Counted from the stretch's first letter, positions 43,538-55,331 are shown. The stretch: DNA of 64,000 nucleotides from Leucosporidium creatinivorum (GCA_001600635.1 BCKL01000003.1:571923-635922); one strand, 5' to 3'. Numbers and translations: made by a program. Notes: generated by a model not told the origin, from the letters alone.

Positions 43538-45444
43538 TCAAGCATGAGCCCCCTTCATCGTCCGCCTGTATCCCAGAGTCACGGCCACAGCAGCGGCGCA
43601 GACCGACATGAAGATGGTGAGCTTGAACGCCGTCGAAAAGCATGCCGGTCCGAGCCTGCAGATGTGCTCGGCGGCGGCGGCTCCTGCTCGTCGGCGCAAC
43701 GCCGAATGGCCATCCTCTCCACTCCAATCGACGTTGCTGTCGTAGATGAGGCCGAATGCCATGTTGGCGAGGTTGCCTGTCGAGACAAGGAGGAGGTCAG
43801 TATTGCGCTGAGAGGAAGAGAACAGAGGCGGGAGCTTGAGGCCAACCTCCTCGGTAAATTGCTCGGGCAGGTAGAAGACGACTCACCAAAGACCGACGGT
43901 GCCAGGGTCAACAGGCCGTTATTCAAGCCGAACGAGCGAATGCCGAACCGCTCGAGGCAGACAACGGGAGAGATGGCGAAGAGACCACCGTAGGCGAAGC
44001 CGGTGAGCGCTGTCGGAAGCCCCAGTCCGCGCCATCCCTCGACCGAATTGGCGTAGCTCCCCACGAGTTGCGAGAGGGTGAAGAGGGCAGCTATCGGAAC
44101 ATACCACCAGATGCGAGCGAATCGCAGGTGGCTCGGGCAATGGTGGGTCATGAAGTCGCTGCTGAAGCCGGCGGCGAGTCGACCGAGGCAGTTGCAGATG
44201 GAGAGGAGGGAGACGAGGTGTGATTGAGAGGCGGCCACTGCGAGCGGGTCCATGTCGGCGAGGGATGCGAGGGTGATGGTGATTGTGCCGAGGTTGTTGA
44301 GATCTACAGATGATCAGGTCAGTCGCGATTGATGAGGAAGAACAAGCGACAACTTACACATGAGTCCAACTCCCGAGCAAAGCCCAAGGAAGGCAAACAT
44401 GAGCCAAAAGTCCACCGAGCTCAGCAGCTCTCGTCCATTGATGTCGAGGGCATCCCCCGCCGCTTCTCGCTCCTTGGACAGCTCCCGACGTCTCGAAGCA
44501 TGACGCGCCTCGTCCCCCTCCTCGACAAAGTAGCTCTCCCGCGAGTCGACCTCGCTTGCGCCGAGCAGCTCGTCCGCGAGGTGCTCCACCGAAGGCGCCG
44601 GAGAGTTGGTGCGGCTCATAGGGCTGGCGTCGGGATCCTCGATGGCGAGGTAGCCAGCACGACCTCTTGGAGGAGGAAGGTGCAGCACTGGCCGGACGAA
44701 GATGGCGCCGAGGAGCATTGATAGGGTGGTTCCGAAAGTCAGGAGGAGGAGGAAGGCTGAGGTGGGGTCGTTGGAGCCGGCGCTGGCGTGTGAGAGGGTG
44801 GAATCTGTGACGAGAAGAGGTGAGCACTCGTGCAATCGTGGCTCAAGGCCCTTCACTCACAGAAGAAGGCAGAGAGACCGAAGCCGGAGACCACGATTGC
44901 CATCGCCGAGCCACGCTTCTTGCTCGAGAACGACTTGCTGACGCCGTTGACTGCGCCAGAGAGTCCAGCGGAGGACCCGATACCTGTGCGAAGGGCGATC
45001 AGCGCGCAGTCCTCTGCAAGCTCGAGAGCTCGCTCGAACTCACCCGTCAGCATCTCGGCGAATGCGAGACCTCCAACGCCCCATACAGCAAACATCCCAT
45101 CCTCTCCACCTCCGTACATCGCATGGAGACCGAGGTATCCAAAGAAGAGCGAGACGGCAGCGACCACCAGCGCTATCCTCGGCCCTCGGCGGTCGACGAG
45201 GATTCCCAGTAGCGGACCGCTGACGTAGACGCCCAGATTTCCGCTCGCTCCGACAACATTGGTCTGGGTAGAAGTGAGGTGCAGGCGAGCGGCGAGCTGA
45301 GGTGCCCAGCTCGAGAACTAGCGAAGGCGGGAGGGTGAGCGAGCTCTTCCCTCGGAGCGGTTCGAAGTTACTACCTACAGCATAGTTGGTGCCAGCTGAT
45401 AGAGCTGCTACCGTAGCAAAGACGAGGACGAGCCGTTGGCTCAT
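43538..45444 (-). CDS. MFS transporter, MCH1/nodulin-like family
   Basis: Twelve-helix major facilitator protein. The start MSQRLVLVFATVAALSAGTN is a first helix. It continues FSSWAPQLAARLHLTSTQTN, GASGNLGVYVSGPLLGILVD (motif A region with DRRGPR), FGYLGLHAMYGG, GSSAGLSGAVNGVSKSFSSK with KKRGSAMAIVVSGFGLSAFF, and helix 6 LLLLTFGTTLSMLLGAIFV. A long acidic loop follows, with phosphosite-like SRTNSPAPSVEHL, then VDFWLMFAFLGLCSGVGLMC, NLNNLGTITITLA, LLSICNCLGRLAAGFSSDF, and WRGLGLPTALTGFAYGGLFA; it ends TLGYRRTMKGAHA at 43538. NLNNLG and the FSSW start fit the Mch1/nodulin-like branch. Yeast Mch1 is vacuolar and has no proven monocarboxylate activity, so the substrate is unknown. Start ATG at 45442-45444. 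Confidence 0.87.
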
Positions 45445-45689
45445 CCTGTGGAAGACGAGCGAGCGACGGCGCGACAGAGAGGGAGCGACGGCGCGTGTTC
45501 CGAGAGATGAGGTGAAAGCTGGCTGAAAGCTGTAGATGTAGTGGATTCCTGCTGTTCGATCTTTACAGCTCAGAACATCCCGGTCGAGGTGTAGTTGGAA
45601 GACGAGGAAAGCGCAGGAGGGTAAGAAGCGAGAGACGTGCGAGACGGGTTGACCTCCGCTTGCGACCTCGCTCGGTTCGACTCGTCGGA

Positions 45690-48313
45690 ATGGTTCGCAT
45701 TACACCTCCACCTCGTACAGCACCACCACCACCAGCTGCTGCTCCCGACCCGCCACGGCGACGAGCGCCCATCGCCCCCTCAAGGCTGCCTACGCCAGCG
45801 GAGCTCTACGTCGAATCGCTACCAGGCCTCGACAGTGAGTGAGGCTCCCAGGGCGTAGATTTGATTTTGTACCGTTGACTGACCCCCCACTGCTCCCAAG
45901 GCTCTTCAAGGCTCACCCTGTTCGCCGGCAACCTTCCCTCAACCTTCGCCTCCAACCCGCCCAGCGCTGCCGACTCCGATGCACATCTTTACTTCCTCCT
46001 TGCTCGACAGAAGCACATTCCGAAACGGCAACGCTTGCTGCTGTGGTTCAACGGTGGTCCTGGATGCTCAAGCTTTGACGGCGCGTGAGTTGCGACCAGG
46101 CGGGAACGCAGCGGCTCGGCTGACACGGGCTAATGTGCAGGATGATTGAGGTGGGACCGCTCAGGGTGAACGATGATGGATCATTGCGTGAAGTCAGCGG
46201 GTGGAACGAGTACTCGTCGGTGCTATTCCGTGAGTTGACCTTGCTCCGAAGGGATCGCCGAGGGCTGACCTCTACTCCCTCGTCTCTGCCAGTCGACCAG
46301 CCTGCTGGAACGGGCTTCTCCTACGTCAACAAGAACGACAACGTACGAGAGCTGGCAGAAGCAGCGGATCAGGTTGTCAACTTCCTCGCCAACCTCTACA
46401 AGCTCTTCCCCGAGTACCTCGGCATGGACGTGCGTTGAGGCAAGCTATACTGCTCGAGCTCAGTGGCTGATCCTAGCTTCCACGACGCTAGACCTACCTC
46501 GCCGGAGAAAGCTACGCAGGACAGTACATCCCCTACATCGCCAACGCCATCCTCGAATCGACTCTCATCTCCACCCCGCTCAAAGGACTCATCATCGGCA
46601 ACGGCTGGATCTCACCACGAGAACAATACCCTGCCTACCTCGACTACGTCCTCGAGAAGGGCCTCGTCCAGCGCAACTCGAAAGGGCACAAGGACATCGC
46701 CGCCGCGGTCGACAAGTGCGAGAAGGAGATCGCAGCCATGGATAAGAAGGACCCGAGTGGCAAGGGCATGGTACTGGTCGGGGTGTGCGAGAACATCCTG
46801 GGTGCCATCAGCGTGGCTACGATGAAGGAGTACGTCGTCTTTACAGCTTCGGAGGGCCAACTCGGTGATGCTGACGCTTCCGCTTCGCAGCACGCTCTGC
46901 ATGAACCAATACGACACGACCTTGTACACTACCTGCGGTCTCGAGTGGCCGCCAGATCTACCCCAAGTGACCAGGTACCTTCGAGTGAGCTTGCCGCCTC
47001 TTCCTCTACGATCCGAGCTTGCTTACACGTTCGACTCCTCAGCGGAAAGACGTCGTCAAGGCTCTGCACGCCGAGGAGGGAGCTAAGGGCAAGCCATGGA
47101 CTCAATGCTCAGGGACTGTCGGTTCGCATTTCTGGACACCGAACTCGCAGCCGGCCATCTCGCTCTTCCCGAAACTGCTCGAACGGCTGCCGTGAGTCGT
47201 CGATTTGAGGATCGCACGTACAGTCGGCTAATTTTCCTCGCGTATCCAGCATTCTCCTCTTCGCTGGCGAGCGAGATCTCATGGTGCGGTGCTTCTCGCC
47301 TCCCATCTCGGCGATGTTGCTCACCTTCTCGCTTCCTCTGTAGTGCGCTGGAGTGGGAATCGAGTCCATGATATCCAAGCTCGAATGGAACGGCGCTTTT
47401 GGCTTCGTGAGTAGTCCGCTCATCCTCTCTTGAGGACGTCGAGGTTGATCTCACTCCTTTCCTTGCGCAGGACGGCGCCGAGGCGCTCGATTGGACCGTC
47501 GACTCGCAACTCGCGGGCAAGTGGACGACCGCGCGCAATCTCACCTATGTGAACGTCTACAACGCATCACATAGTGAGCCGAGCGGCTTCAATTCCTTTC
47601 TCACTCCTCGCTGATCCTCTCGGCTCTCGCAGTGGTGCCCATGGATCAGCCTCTCGCCTCTCACGACATGCTCCGTAGGCTTGATGATCCTCAATTCTCG
47701 AAAAGTGCTCTCAGACGCTTACCATCTCCCCCCTGCAGTCCGCTTCATGCAAGTCGACACCCTCCACGCCGCTGGACCCGCCGCTCGAGTGCCCTCACGC
47801 CTCGGCAAGGAGACGGAGGCCGTCCTCGGCGCAACCCATCCGAACGGGACCACACTTCAGGCGGTCGAAGAGGCCGCCAAAGCGAAGGAGCTCGCCGAAG
47901 CAGCCGAGAAGGACGTGACTGAGGACGGCTTCGACAAGGACCACGAACTCACATACGGCCCTCGACGGACGGCCGTCCTCTTCCTCTTCCTCGTCATCAT
48001 CGCTGTCTCTGCATGGGCCTTCTTTCGGTGGAGAAGCGGTCGACGGAGGGAGAAGTACCGCAAGCTCAAGGGCAAGGGCAGGGCGATTCGGCTCGAGCAT
48101 GGCAACGAGTCGAGGGCGAATCTCTCGGCGGCGGCAAGGGAGGCGGGAGCGAGGAAGTATCAGGATCGACCCCCTGTACCAGTCGAGCCTGTTGGGACGG
48201 TCCCGATGTTTGATGTCGGAGACGAGGACGACTACGAGGAGGAGGAGGAGAGCGACGACGATCCCGAATCGCAGGGAGATTTGGGCAAAGCGGCGAGTAA
48301 TCCTTGGGTGTAG
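45690..48313 (+). CDS. KEX1: Kex1-like serine carboxypeptidase
   Basis: S10 carboxypeptidase that trims C-terminal Lys/Arg in the late Golgi. Recognised by [33 protein letters not shown] (oxyanion region), [18 protein letters not shown], the nucleophile motif [37 protein letters not shown], the Asp region [11 protein letters not shown], and the His region [20 protein letters not shown]. After the catalytic part is one membrane helix ([19 protein letters not shown]) and a basic then acidic cytosolic tail ending SNPWV at 48313, as in Kex1. Oddities: from the first ATG (45690) the N-terminus [20 protein letters not shown] is Pro-rich and not a signal peptide, and the residue after the Cys of the Asp motif is Ala (CAGVG) where relatives have Asn (CNxxG). 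An upstream signal exon may be missed. About ten introns, two with GTGCGT-type donors. Confidence 0.9.
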
Positions 48314-48594
48314 TAGACCTGTAGATCTGACTTGTTGCCTACTATTAACTTGATAACGCAAGTCACCTCGACCTCGGCGAACGAAGTCGGGACCCAACGA
48401 ACGCCGAGCTCGCTCCTCATCTACGAGACTTCAAGCACGGGCCTCTACGACACTTGGGGAGTGTCGCTCATGTCTGACACCGTGCAGCGGAGCTGAGACG
48501 ACATCTCCGGTGCCGAAAGTGAGCCTTGGTTCGAAAGGCGAGAGCTAGCCTCCGACGCTCTTGCTCTCCTACCTCATCTTGCTCCACCTCTGCG

Positions 48595-50177
48595 ATGGTC
48601 GGACTCCTCACTTTTGCAACAACTTTGGCGCTGGTCGCTACTGCTTCCGCCTCCTCCAACACTGGCCCTTCCAAGGTTCGCGGGGTGAATCTCGGTTCCT
48701 ATCTGGTTGTCGAACCGTGGATGTCCCGCAAGTGGGATAGGATCTGTGGATCAGCCAAGAGCGAGTTTGACTGCATGATGAACAACGGCAACGCCCAGGC
48801 TGGTGAGCACTTCTTTCCCTGCCACGCTCACTCGGCGCTAACGATCTCGCCATACCTGCAGGCTTCGACGCCCATTGGAACGAGTGGATCACCAAGGAGG
48901 ATTTCACCAAGATGAAGTCGCTCGGTCTGAACACCGTGAGTAGCTTCGCCTGACGCTCGGAGCTCGGGGCTCGGGGACGGTCGCTAACCTTCTCCTCGTT
49001 CCGCCCTTCTCTCCTCTACCGCTTACCTTGCCGATACATCAACTTTCTATCATACCAACGACTCACGCTCCACATCGTCCTCCACACCTCTCCTGATGCG
49101 ACAGGTTCGAATCCCCCTCGGTTATTGGATTGTCGAGGACACGGTCGACAAGAACTCGGAGCACTTCCCCACTGGAGGCTTCCACCACCTGAGGAAAGTC
49201 AGCGGCTGGGCTGCCGACGCTGGTCTCTCGGTCATCCTGGTCCTCCACGGTGCGCCGGGCGCTCAGGTCGCCGAGCAGCCCTTCACGGGCCAGTACGCTC
49301 CTACGGCGGGCTTCTACAACGGCTACAACTACGAGCGCGCCTACAAGTGGTTCACCAACATCACTACCGAGGTCCACACCGACCGGACGTCCTTCTCGTC
49401 GGTCTCTACCATCGAGGCCGTCAACGAGCCGATTTCGGGCCAGGACTCGATGATCAGCGAGTTCTGTGCGTTAAGCCCAGACAGTAACTCATCGAGACAA
49501 AAGACTGACTCTCCACGCAACTCCCTGTAGACCCTGGAGTGCTCAACGCCGTCCGCAACGCCGAGCAGGCCCTCGGCGTTTCCTGCTCAGATGCCGGCTC
49601 AGGCTCCCGTCTCGTTCGCGCCCGCCGTCGCCATGCCAAGGGATCCAAGAAGCGCGGCTATCAGGACTGCCTGAACGTTCAGTACATGGACAAGGTGGCC
49701 TCAGCATGCTGTGGCCAGTCTTTCGGCGCTGATCGAGTCGACCCTTCGCAGAACTGGGGCTCGGGCGAGCCTACGGCAAACCTCCCTGCCCAAGCGTCCG
49801 GGGTGACCTTCGACGCTCACATCTACCTCAAGTACCAGTGGCCTGTCCCTACCACCCGTGCTGCCTACCTCAGCGCCGCGTGCAAAGGCTTGGACGCCGA
49901 GGACGACTCTCCCGTCATCGTGGGCGAGTTCTCCCTCTCACCCGATGGTGACAACCAACATGAGGAGCTATCTACGGAGGCATGGGATGCTGCCGAGTTC
50001 TACTCACGGTTCTTCGCCGCTCAAGTCGCTGGCTACGAGAAGGCCGGGGGATGGGTGTTCTGGTCGTGGAAGAACGAGCTGGGAGACCCTCGATGGGACT
50101 ACCAGTTGGCGGTCGACGCTGGCTACATCCCCTCGGACGCTTCTGCGTGGTCCAGGTCGGCCTGCGATGGAGTCTGA
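48595..50177 (+). CDS. Secreted GH5 beta-glucanase (endo-1,6-beta-glucosidase type)
   Basis: Glycoside hydrolase family 5. Signal peptide MVGLLTFATTLALVATASAS, then VRGVNLGSYLVVEPWMSRKW, FDAHWNEWITKEDFTKMKSL, NTVRIPLGYWIVEDT, VILVLHGAPGAQVAEQPFTG, the acid/base motif STIEAVNEPISG, TFDAHIYLKYQWPVP, the nucleophile motif SPVIVGEFSLSPDGD, and GGWVFWSWKNELGDPRWDYQ. It ends SACDGV at 50175-50177. The pattern (HGAPGAQVAxQPFTGQY) fits the fungal exgB-like branch, which cleaves beta-1,6-glucan in cell walls. An insert of about 40 residues after the acid/base Glu is rich in Arg/Ser (RARRRHAKGSKKRGYQD) and looks like a dibasic processing site, which is unusual. Start ATG at 48595; four or five introns. 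Confidence 0.92.
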
Positions 50178-50328
50178 GATCCGATTCGTAGAGTCCCCCT
50201 CCCTTCGCCGAGCAGTTTGTGAGCTTCCTGCCCGCCTCTTCCCTCTCGCAGCATCTTGATGATGTCAATCTAGGAGGTAGAGGTCGTTGTTACAGATGAA
50301 CGAGCTTGACTTGAGAGTGTGCAAGAGT

Positions 50329-53300
50329 CTAATCCTTGAGCTTGAGGAAGCCCTCGATGGAAGTGGCGAGCGAAGTGATCTCGATCTCGAGGTCGGCGAG
50401 CTGCGAGGGAGCAATGAGGGTCAGCTCGAAGCTCGCGAGCTGTGAACAAGAGGCGCAGGAAAGAAGAAACGCACCTTCTGGCTCTCCTTCTCGCGCACCT
50501 GCAGCGGCTTCTTCTCCTCATACCCGGGCGCCTGCATGCCCTGCCTCAGCTTCTCAGCTGCAGCCTCCTGGAACGCCTTCTTCTTCTCGGCCTTGGCAAT
50601 CTCCTGATCGACGTTGACGACACCCTTGAGGAGGAGGTGTGCGGCGAGGTCGTTGGAGATGTTCTCGCCGACGCAGCCGACGGGGATGTCGGCCTCGGAC
50701 TCGACGATGGTGAGGACGTCGCAGCCCTTGATGAGCACGCGGAGGGCCTTCTCGGCGGAGCGGAGCGTCTCGGCGAGGGCGGGAGTGCGAGCGTGGAAGA
50801 CGACTAGTGGGAGGGAGGCGAGAAGATCAGTCGAGGCTCCGGCGACAGTGAGGGAGGACCGTCAAAAACTCACCCTGCAGCTTCGAGTTGAGGTTGTAGC
50901 CAGTAGCGACGGAACGGATGGAGCGAATGGCGTTGAAGGCGAGATCAAAGTCCCTCTCGGCCTCGACAAAGTTGCGGTTCTCCTCCTGCTCGGCGAAGTG
51001 AAATCAGCGTCGCTTTTGGCCGATCGGCTCGAGCCTCCAAACTCACCTGAACGGGGTACCTAGCGAGCATGATGGACTTGGTCTGGTCGGTAGGGCGACG
51101 GGGGAGACGCTGCCACAGCTCCTCGGTGACGAAGGGCATGATGGGGTGGAGGAGACGCAGTCCGTTATCGAGGACGGTGTAGAGGGTGTGCTGAGCCGAG
51201 CGGCGAGCCTCGAGGGGAGCGTCGGGGGCGGTGATGTCCTTGATGGCCTCCTGCGAGCGGGCGAGCGAGTGGGCGAAGGTCAGCGAGGGAGACAGAAGGA
51301 CGAGAGAGGGGGGGAACAGGACGAACGATGTAGACATCGCAGACCTCGTAGAGCCAGAAGCTGTAGACGTCGTCGGTGGCCTTCATGAAGTTGCGGTCGT
51401 TGAAGTTGGCGTTGACGTTGGCGGCGGCCGAGTTGAGCTTCTGGAGGATCCACTTCTCGACGAGCGACTCGTTTCCGGTGGGCTGTAGGAGAGCGACAAG
51501 TCAGCGGTGACTTCAAGAGACAGCGAAGAGGTGACAGCGCACCTTCTCCGAGGCGAGGGGAACGTAGTCGGCGTCGAACTTGGAGATGGCGAACTTGGTA
51601 GCGTTCCAAAGCTTGTTGCAGAACTGTGGCGATGAAGGGAGATCAGTATGCATCTCTAGTACAATCCGAGGAGCAAGAGCCTACCTTGCGGTAACCCTCG
51701 ACACGAAGAATCTCGAGGTTGATGTCGCGACCTGCGAGGTGGAGGTGGGAGGGTCAGCTCTCTCGCTCGCCCTAGCCTGAGGAGCAGAACTCACCAGCAG
51801 CACTGTAGTTGGCGAGGGCGAACCTGAGCGCATCGGTACCGCACTGAGGAATCCCATTCGGGAAGTCCTTCTTCTGCCCCTTCTCGGCGAGCTCAATCTC
51901 CCTCTCGACCAAATTGCCCGCCCTCAACTGGGCATGCAGCGCTTCGAGCTTGGCGCCCTCAATCACATCAATGGGATCAATGACGTTGCCGAGCGATTTC
52001 GACATTTTCCGGCCGTGCGCGTCGCGAATCATGGCGTGGCAGAAGACCTCGGAGAAGGGGACCTTGTCGGTGAGGTGGATGCCGAGCATCACCATGCGGG
52101 CGACCCAGAAGAAGAGGATGTCCCATCCCGTCTCGAGGACGTTGGCAGGGTAGAAGTTTTGGAGGTCGGGCGTCTGTTGCGGTCGAGGCAAGCGAGTCAG
52201 CTCTCTCCCTCTCGACTTCGAGCGAGACGACGACGACTCACCTGCTGAGGCCATCCCTGGATGGAGAAGGGCCAAAGACCCGAAGAGAACCAAGTATCGA
52301 GGACGTCCTCATCCTGCTCGAGCACGAAGGCCTGGCCGGGGAACTTGTCCTCGGCGCGCTTTTGCGCCTCCTCCTGGTTACGACCGACGACCCAGAACTC
52401 GCCCGAGAGGCGCTGTAGGTGTCGAGAGGGTCGATAGGTCAGCTCTCTGCTCCCTGGTGCCCTCTCTTCGGACCCTCTCGAACCTTCGCCCTCCCGTCGA
52501 CCTTGCGAGGGAGGGGGGGCCGAGAACTCGAAACACTCACATCCTGCTCCTTGCCCTCCATCTTGACAAAGTAAGCGGGCGCGCGGTGTCCCCACCACAG
52601 CTGCCGAGAGATGCACCAATCGTTGATGGACTCGAGCCAGCGGTACCACTCGTTCTCGGAGGTTTGGGGCCGGATCTTGAGCTCGCCGGCGCGGGTGCGC
52701 TGTGGGTTGGTGTTGAGGTGGTGTGTGGAGCGGAGGGAGATGGCGGGGAGATGGGAGGAGAAGGTGAGAAGGAAGAGGAAGCGAGATCAGCGCCGAGCTC
52801 GAACGGCGCAGAGGAGAAGCCAAGACGGAAACGGACCTTGATGGCCTCGTCAGCGAGACCCTTGCACGAGACCCACCACTGAGGCTTCATGACCGATTCG
52901 ATGACGTCGCCCGACTTGCTGTTGGGTGGCGAAAGGGAGGGAGGGAGGGAGGGAGGGAGGGAAGGCGAGAGCAAGTCAGCTTCCGCTCGGCTCGGCTCGA
53001 CTCGACTCGACTCGGATTCGATTCGAGCCAGAACGAACGAACCCCCCCAACTCACGCGCAAACAGGGATGGCCATGGGGTTATCCTCCGCTCCAACATAC
53101 AACCCCATCTCCTTCAACTTGCGAATGACCTCAACCCTGGCATGGAACCTCTTCATGCCCTCAAATTCGTGGCCCGCACTGGCATTCAAGGTCCCATCAT
53201 CGTTCAAGATGTTGATAAACTCGAGCTTGTGTCGCATGCCGACTTCGTAATCGTTGGGATCGTGCGCGGGGGTCATCTTGACTGCTCCAGTGCCGAAGGT

Positions 53301-55004
53301 CATGTCCACGGCGATCGAGTCGGTGATGATGGGGATGCGGCGGTCGAGGAAAGGGTGCAGGGCAAACTTGCCGTGGAGGTGCTGTTTCACAAGTTAAAAT
53401 CGATCGCGCGAGTCGTTAGCTTTCTCTCATCTCATCTCTCCCTCCCTCCCTCCCTCCCTCGACGCCTCATCTCATCGCCGAACGCTCCAAGCTCGAACAA
53501 AACCAACCCACCTTGTACCTCTCATCATCGGGATGCACCGCAATCGCCGTATCACCCAACATGGTCTCGGGCCTAGTAGTCGCAATAATGATCTTCTCCT
53601 CGGACCCTTCGAGCGGGTAGGCAAACGAGGTGATGACTCCAAACTCGAACTTCTCGTTCTGCGGGTAGCCAGGGACGTTGAGCAGCGTGCGGCCAGGGAG
53701 GTTCTTTTGGTCGACCTGTTGTTGTTTATCATCATGGCGAGTTTAGGTCAGCTTGCCTGGCTTCTCTCTGCGCCGCGCCCAGGAAAGCGAGCGCCGAGAA
53801 GCTCACCTCGAGGTTCGACAAGGTCGTGTTCATGGCGACACACCAGTTGACGAGGCGGTTGGCGCGGTAGATGATGCCGTCGTCGTGGAGCTTGACGAAC
53901 GTCTCTGCGACGGCGGTCGTCAGGTCGGGGTTCATCGTGAAGGCGACGCGGTCCCAATCGCAGGAAACGCCGAGGCGGCAGATTTGGTTGGTGATGCGCG
54001 ATTGGTACCTGTTTTGATCATAGTCCATCCGTTAGCGAAATGCCAGAGAAGAGAAGAGAGAGAGCGAAGACGTACTCCTCCTTCCACGCCATGCACTTTT
54101 CGAGGAACTTCTCGCGCCCGAGGTCGTGGCGCGTAAGGCCGTCCGTCTTCATCAGGCGCTTCTCGACGACCGACTGGGTCGAAATTCCGGCGTGGTCGTA
54201 GCCGGGGACGAAGAGGGTGGTGAAGCCCTTCATGCGATGCCTATTGAACGAGCGCCGAGGTTTGAGGGAATGCCGAGCCGAGAAGGTCAGTCGACGGCGC
54301 TGGAGGGCTAGGAGGGCGAGAGAAGAGAACACACCAGCGGATCAAGGTGTCTTGCAGACCGAAAGCGAGGGCATGTCCGATATGCAGCGAGCCGGTCACG
54401 TTGGGAGGAGGCGCGGGAATCACGAACGTCTTTTCCTTGTCGATCCTATCCCAGTCGACCTCGCCCTTGGCGTCGCGAGGGACCGTCATGGGCTCGGGAT
54501 CGAAATGGGAGAACTCGGTGGGGTTCTTGGAAGGGAGGGCGGGGATGAAGTAGGAGGAGGCCTGCCACCAGGTGTACCAGGACTTTTCGACGTCGGTAGG
54601 GTTGTAGCCCGAAGCCATGGGGTTCGAGAGGTCTATTTGATAGTTGTAAGAATGTTAGTTCTAGGCTCCCTTAAACCTCCACCTCTACAGCTCGGCTCCC
54701 ATGCCCATGCTCGGCTCTCTCTAAACGCACCCTTGAACTGTCCCGCTGGCACCTCGATGAAGGGCGGCTCCTCGACGACGGCGGCGACCTTCTTCTCCTT
54801 CTTCTTTCCCTCTCCCGCCTTGGGAGGAGGGACGAGACCCTGGGCCTTCTTGAGGGCCTTCTTAGCGGCCAAGGCGGCCTCTTTTTCCAACTTCTTGAGA
54901 GCGGATTTGGTGGGCTGTTGGGGTTGAGCGGGGGTGGTAGTGGTGGGCTCTGATGCAGAGGGAGCAGCCTCTGCTGGGGTGGAGGTGGGAGGAGCCGTCA
55001 TCAT
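50329..55004 (-). CDS. VAS1: Valyl-tRNA synthetase
   Basis: Class Ia synthetase charging tRNA-Val; roughly 1,050-1,100 residues. From the ATG at 55002-55004: an Ala/Pro/Lys-rich eukaryotic N-extension ([20 protein letters not shown]), [20 protein letters not shown], the HIGH motif [58 protein letters not shown] (editing domain), [52 protein letters not shown], the KMSKS motif [20 protein letters not shown], the anticodon-binding region, and a C-terminal coiled coil ending GFLKLKD at 50329-50331. About fourteen introns. The same frame stays open upstream of the ATG and reads like a mitochondrial presequence without an ATG (see findings). A single dual-targeted gene, as in Saccharomyces, is plausible. 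Confidence 0.96.
52931..52963. repeat. (GGGA)n tract in an intron of VAS1
   Basis: About seven GGGA units on the plus strand, which is (TCCC)n in the VAS1 transcript. It lies in the intron 52919-53055, just downstream (in transcript sense) of the 53056-53381 exon. Complementary to the tract at 53436-53460. Confidence 0.9.
53436..53460. repeat. (TCCC)n tract in the neighbouring intron of VAS1
   Basis: About six TCCC units on the plus strand, (GGGA)n in the transcript. It lies in the intron 53382-53511, just upstream of the same exon. The two tracts can base-pair in the pre-mRNA. Confidence 0.9.
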
Positions 55005-55054
55005 GAGCTGAGTCGAGTGGAGGAAGCGAGTTGAGAGCTGAGGAGAGGGAGTGC

Positions 55055-55084
55055 GATGCAGATGCAGATGCAGATGCAGATGCA
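55055..55084. repeat. Five copies of GATGCA in the VAS1 leader
   Basis: A perfect hexamer array of 30 nt, 51 to 80 bp upstream of the VAS1 ATG. In the VAS1 frame it reads Leu-His five times, so copy-number change would not break the frame. Confidence 0.9.
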
Positions 55085-55331
55085 GAAGAGGGAGACGAGT
55101 GAAATGGCGGAGGGATGCCAGCGTCGTCGATAGTATCCTGTAGCCGAGTCGAAGTAGCGAAAAGGACTAGCACAGCGACGAGAGGGGGGGGGGAAAGCTA
55201 ACCTTCGCGAGGGCGTTACTCTTGACTCTCCCCCTCATCTCGCTCTCTTACAGCTTCTACTCGGTGGGGCGTGACTCGTTACAGCAGTGACTCGACTCGA
55301 ATCGACTCGGATCTGTACCTCAGCAGCCAGC

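Noticed and set aside
49104-49116. GGTTCGAATCCCC resembling a tRNA T-arm
   Set aside because: It codes the conserved VRIPLGYW block of the glucanase exactly at an exon start, and no acceptor stem or anticodon arm fits around it.
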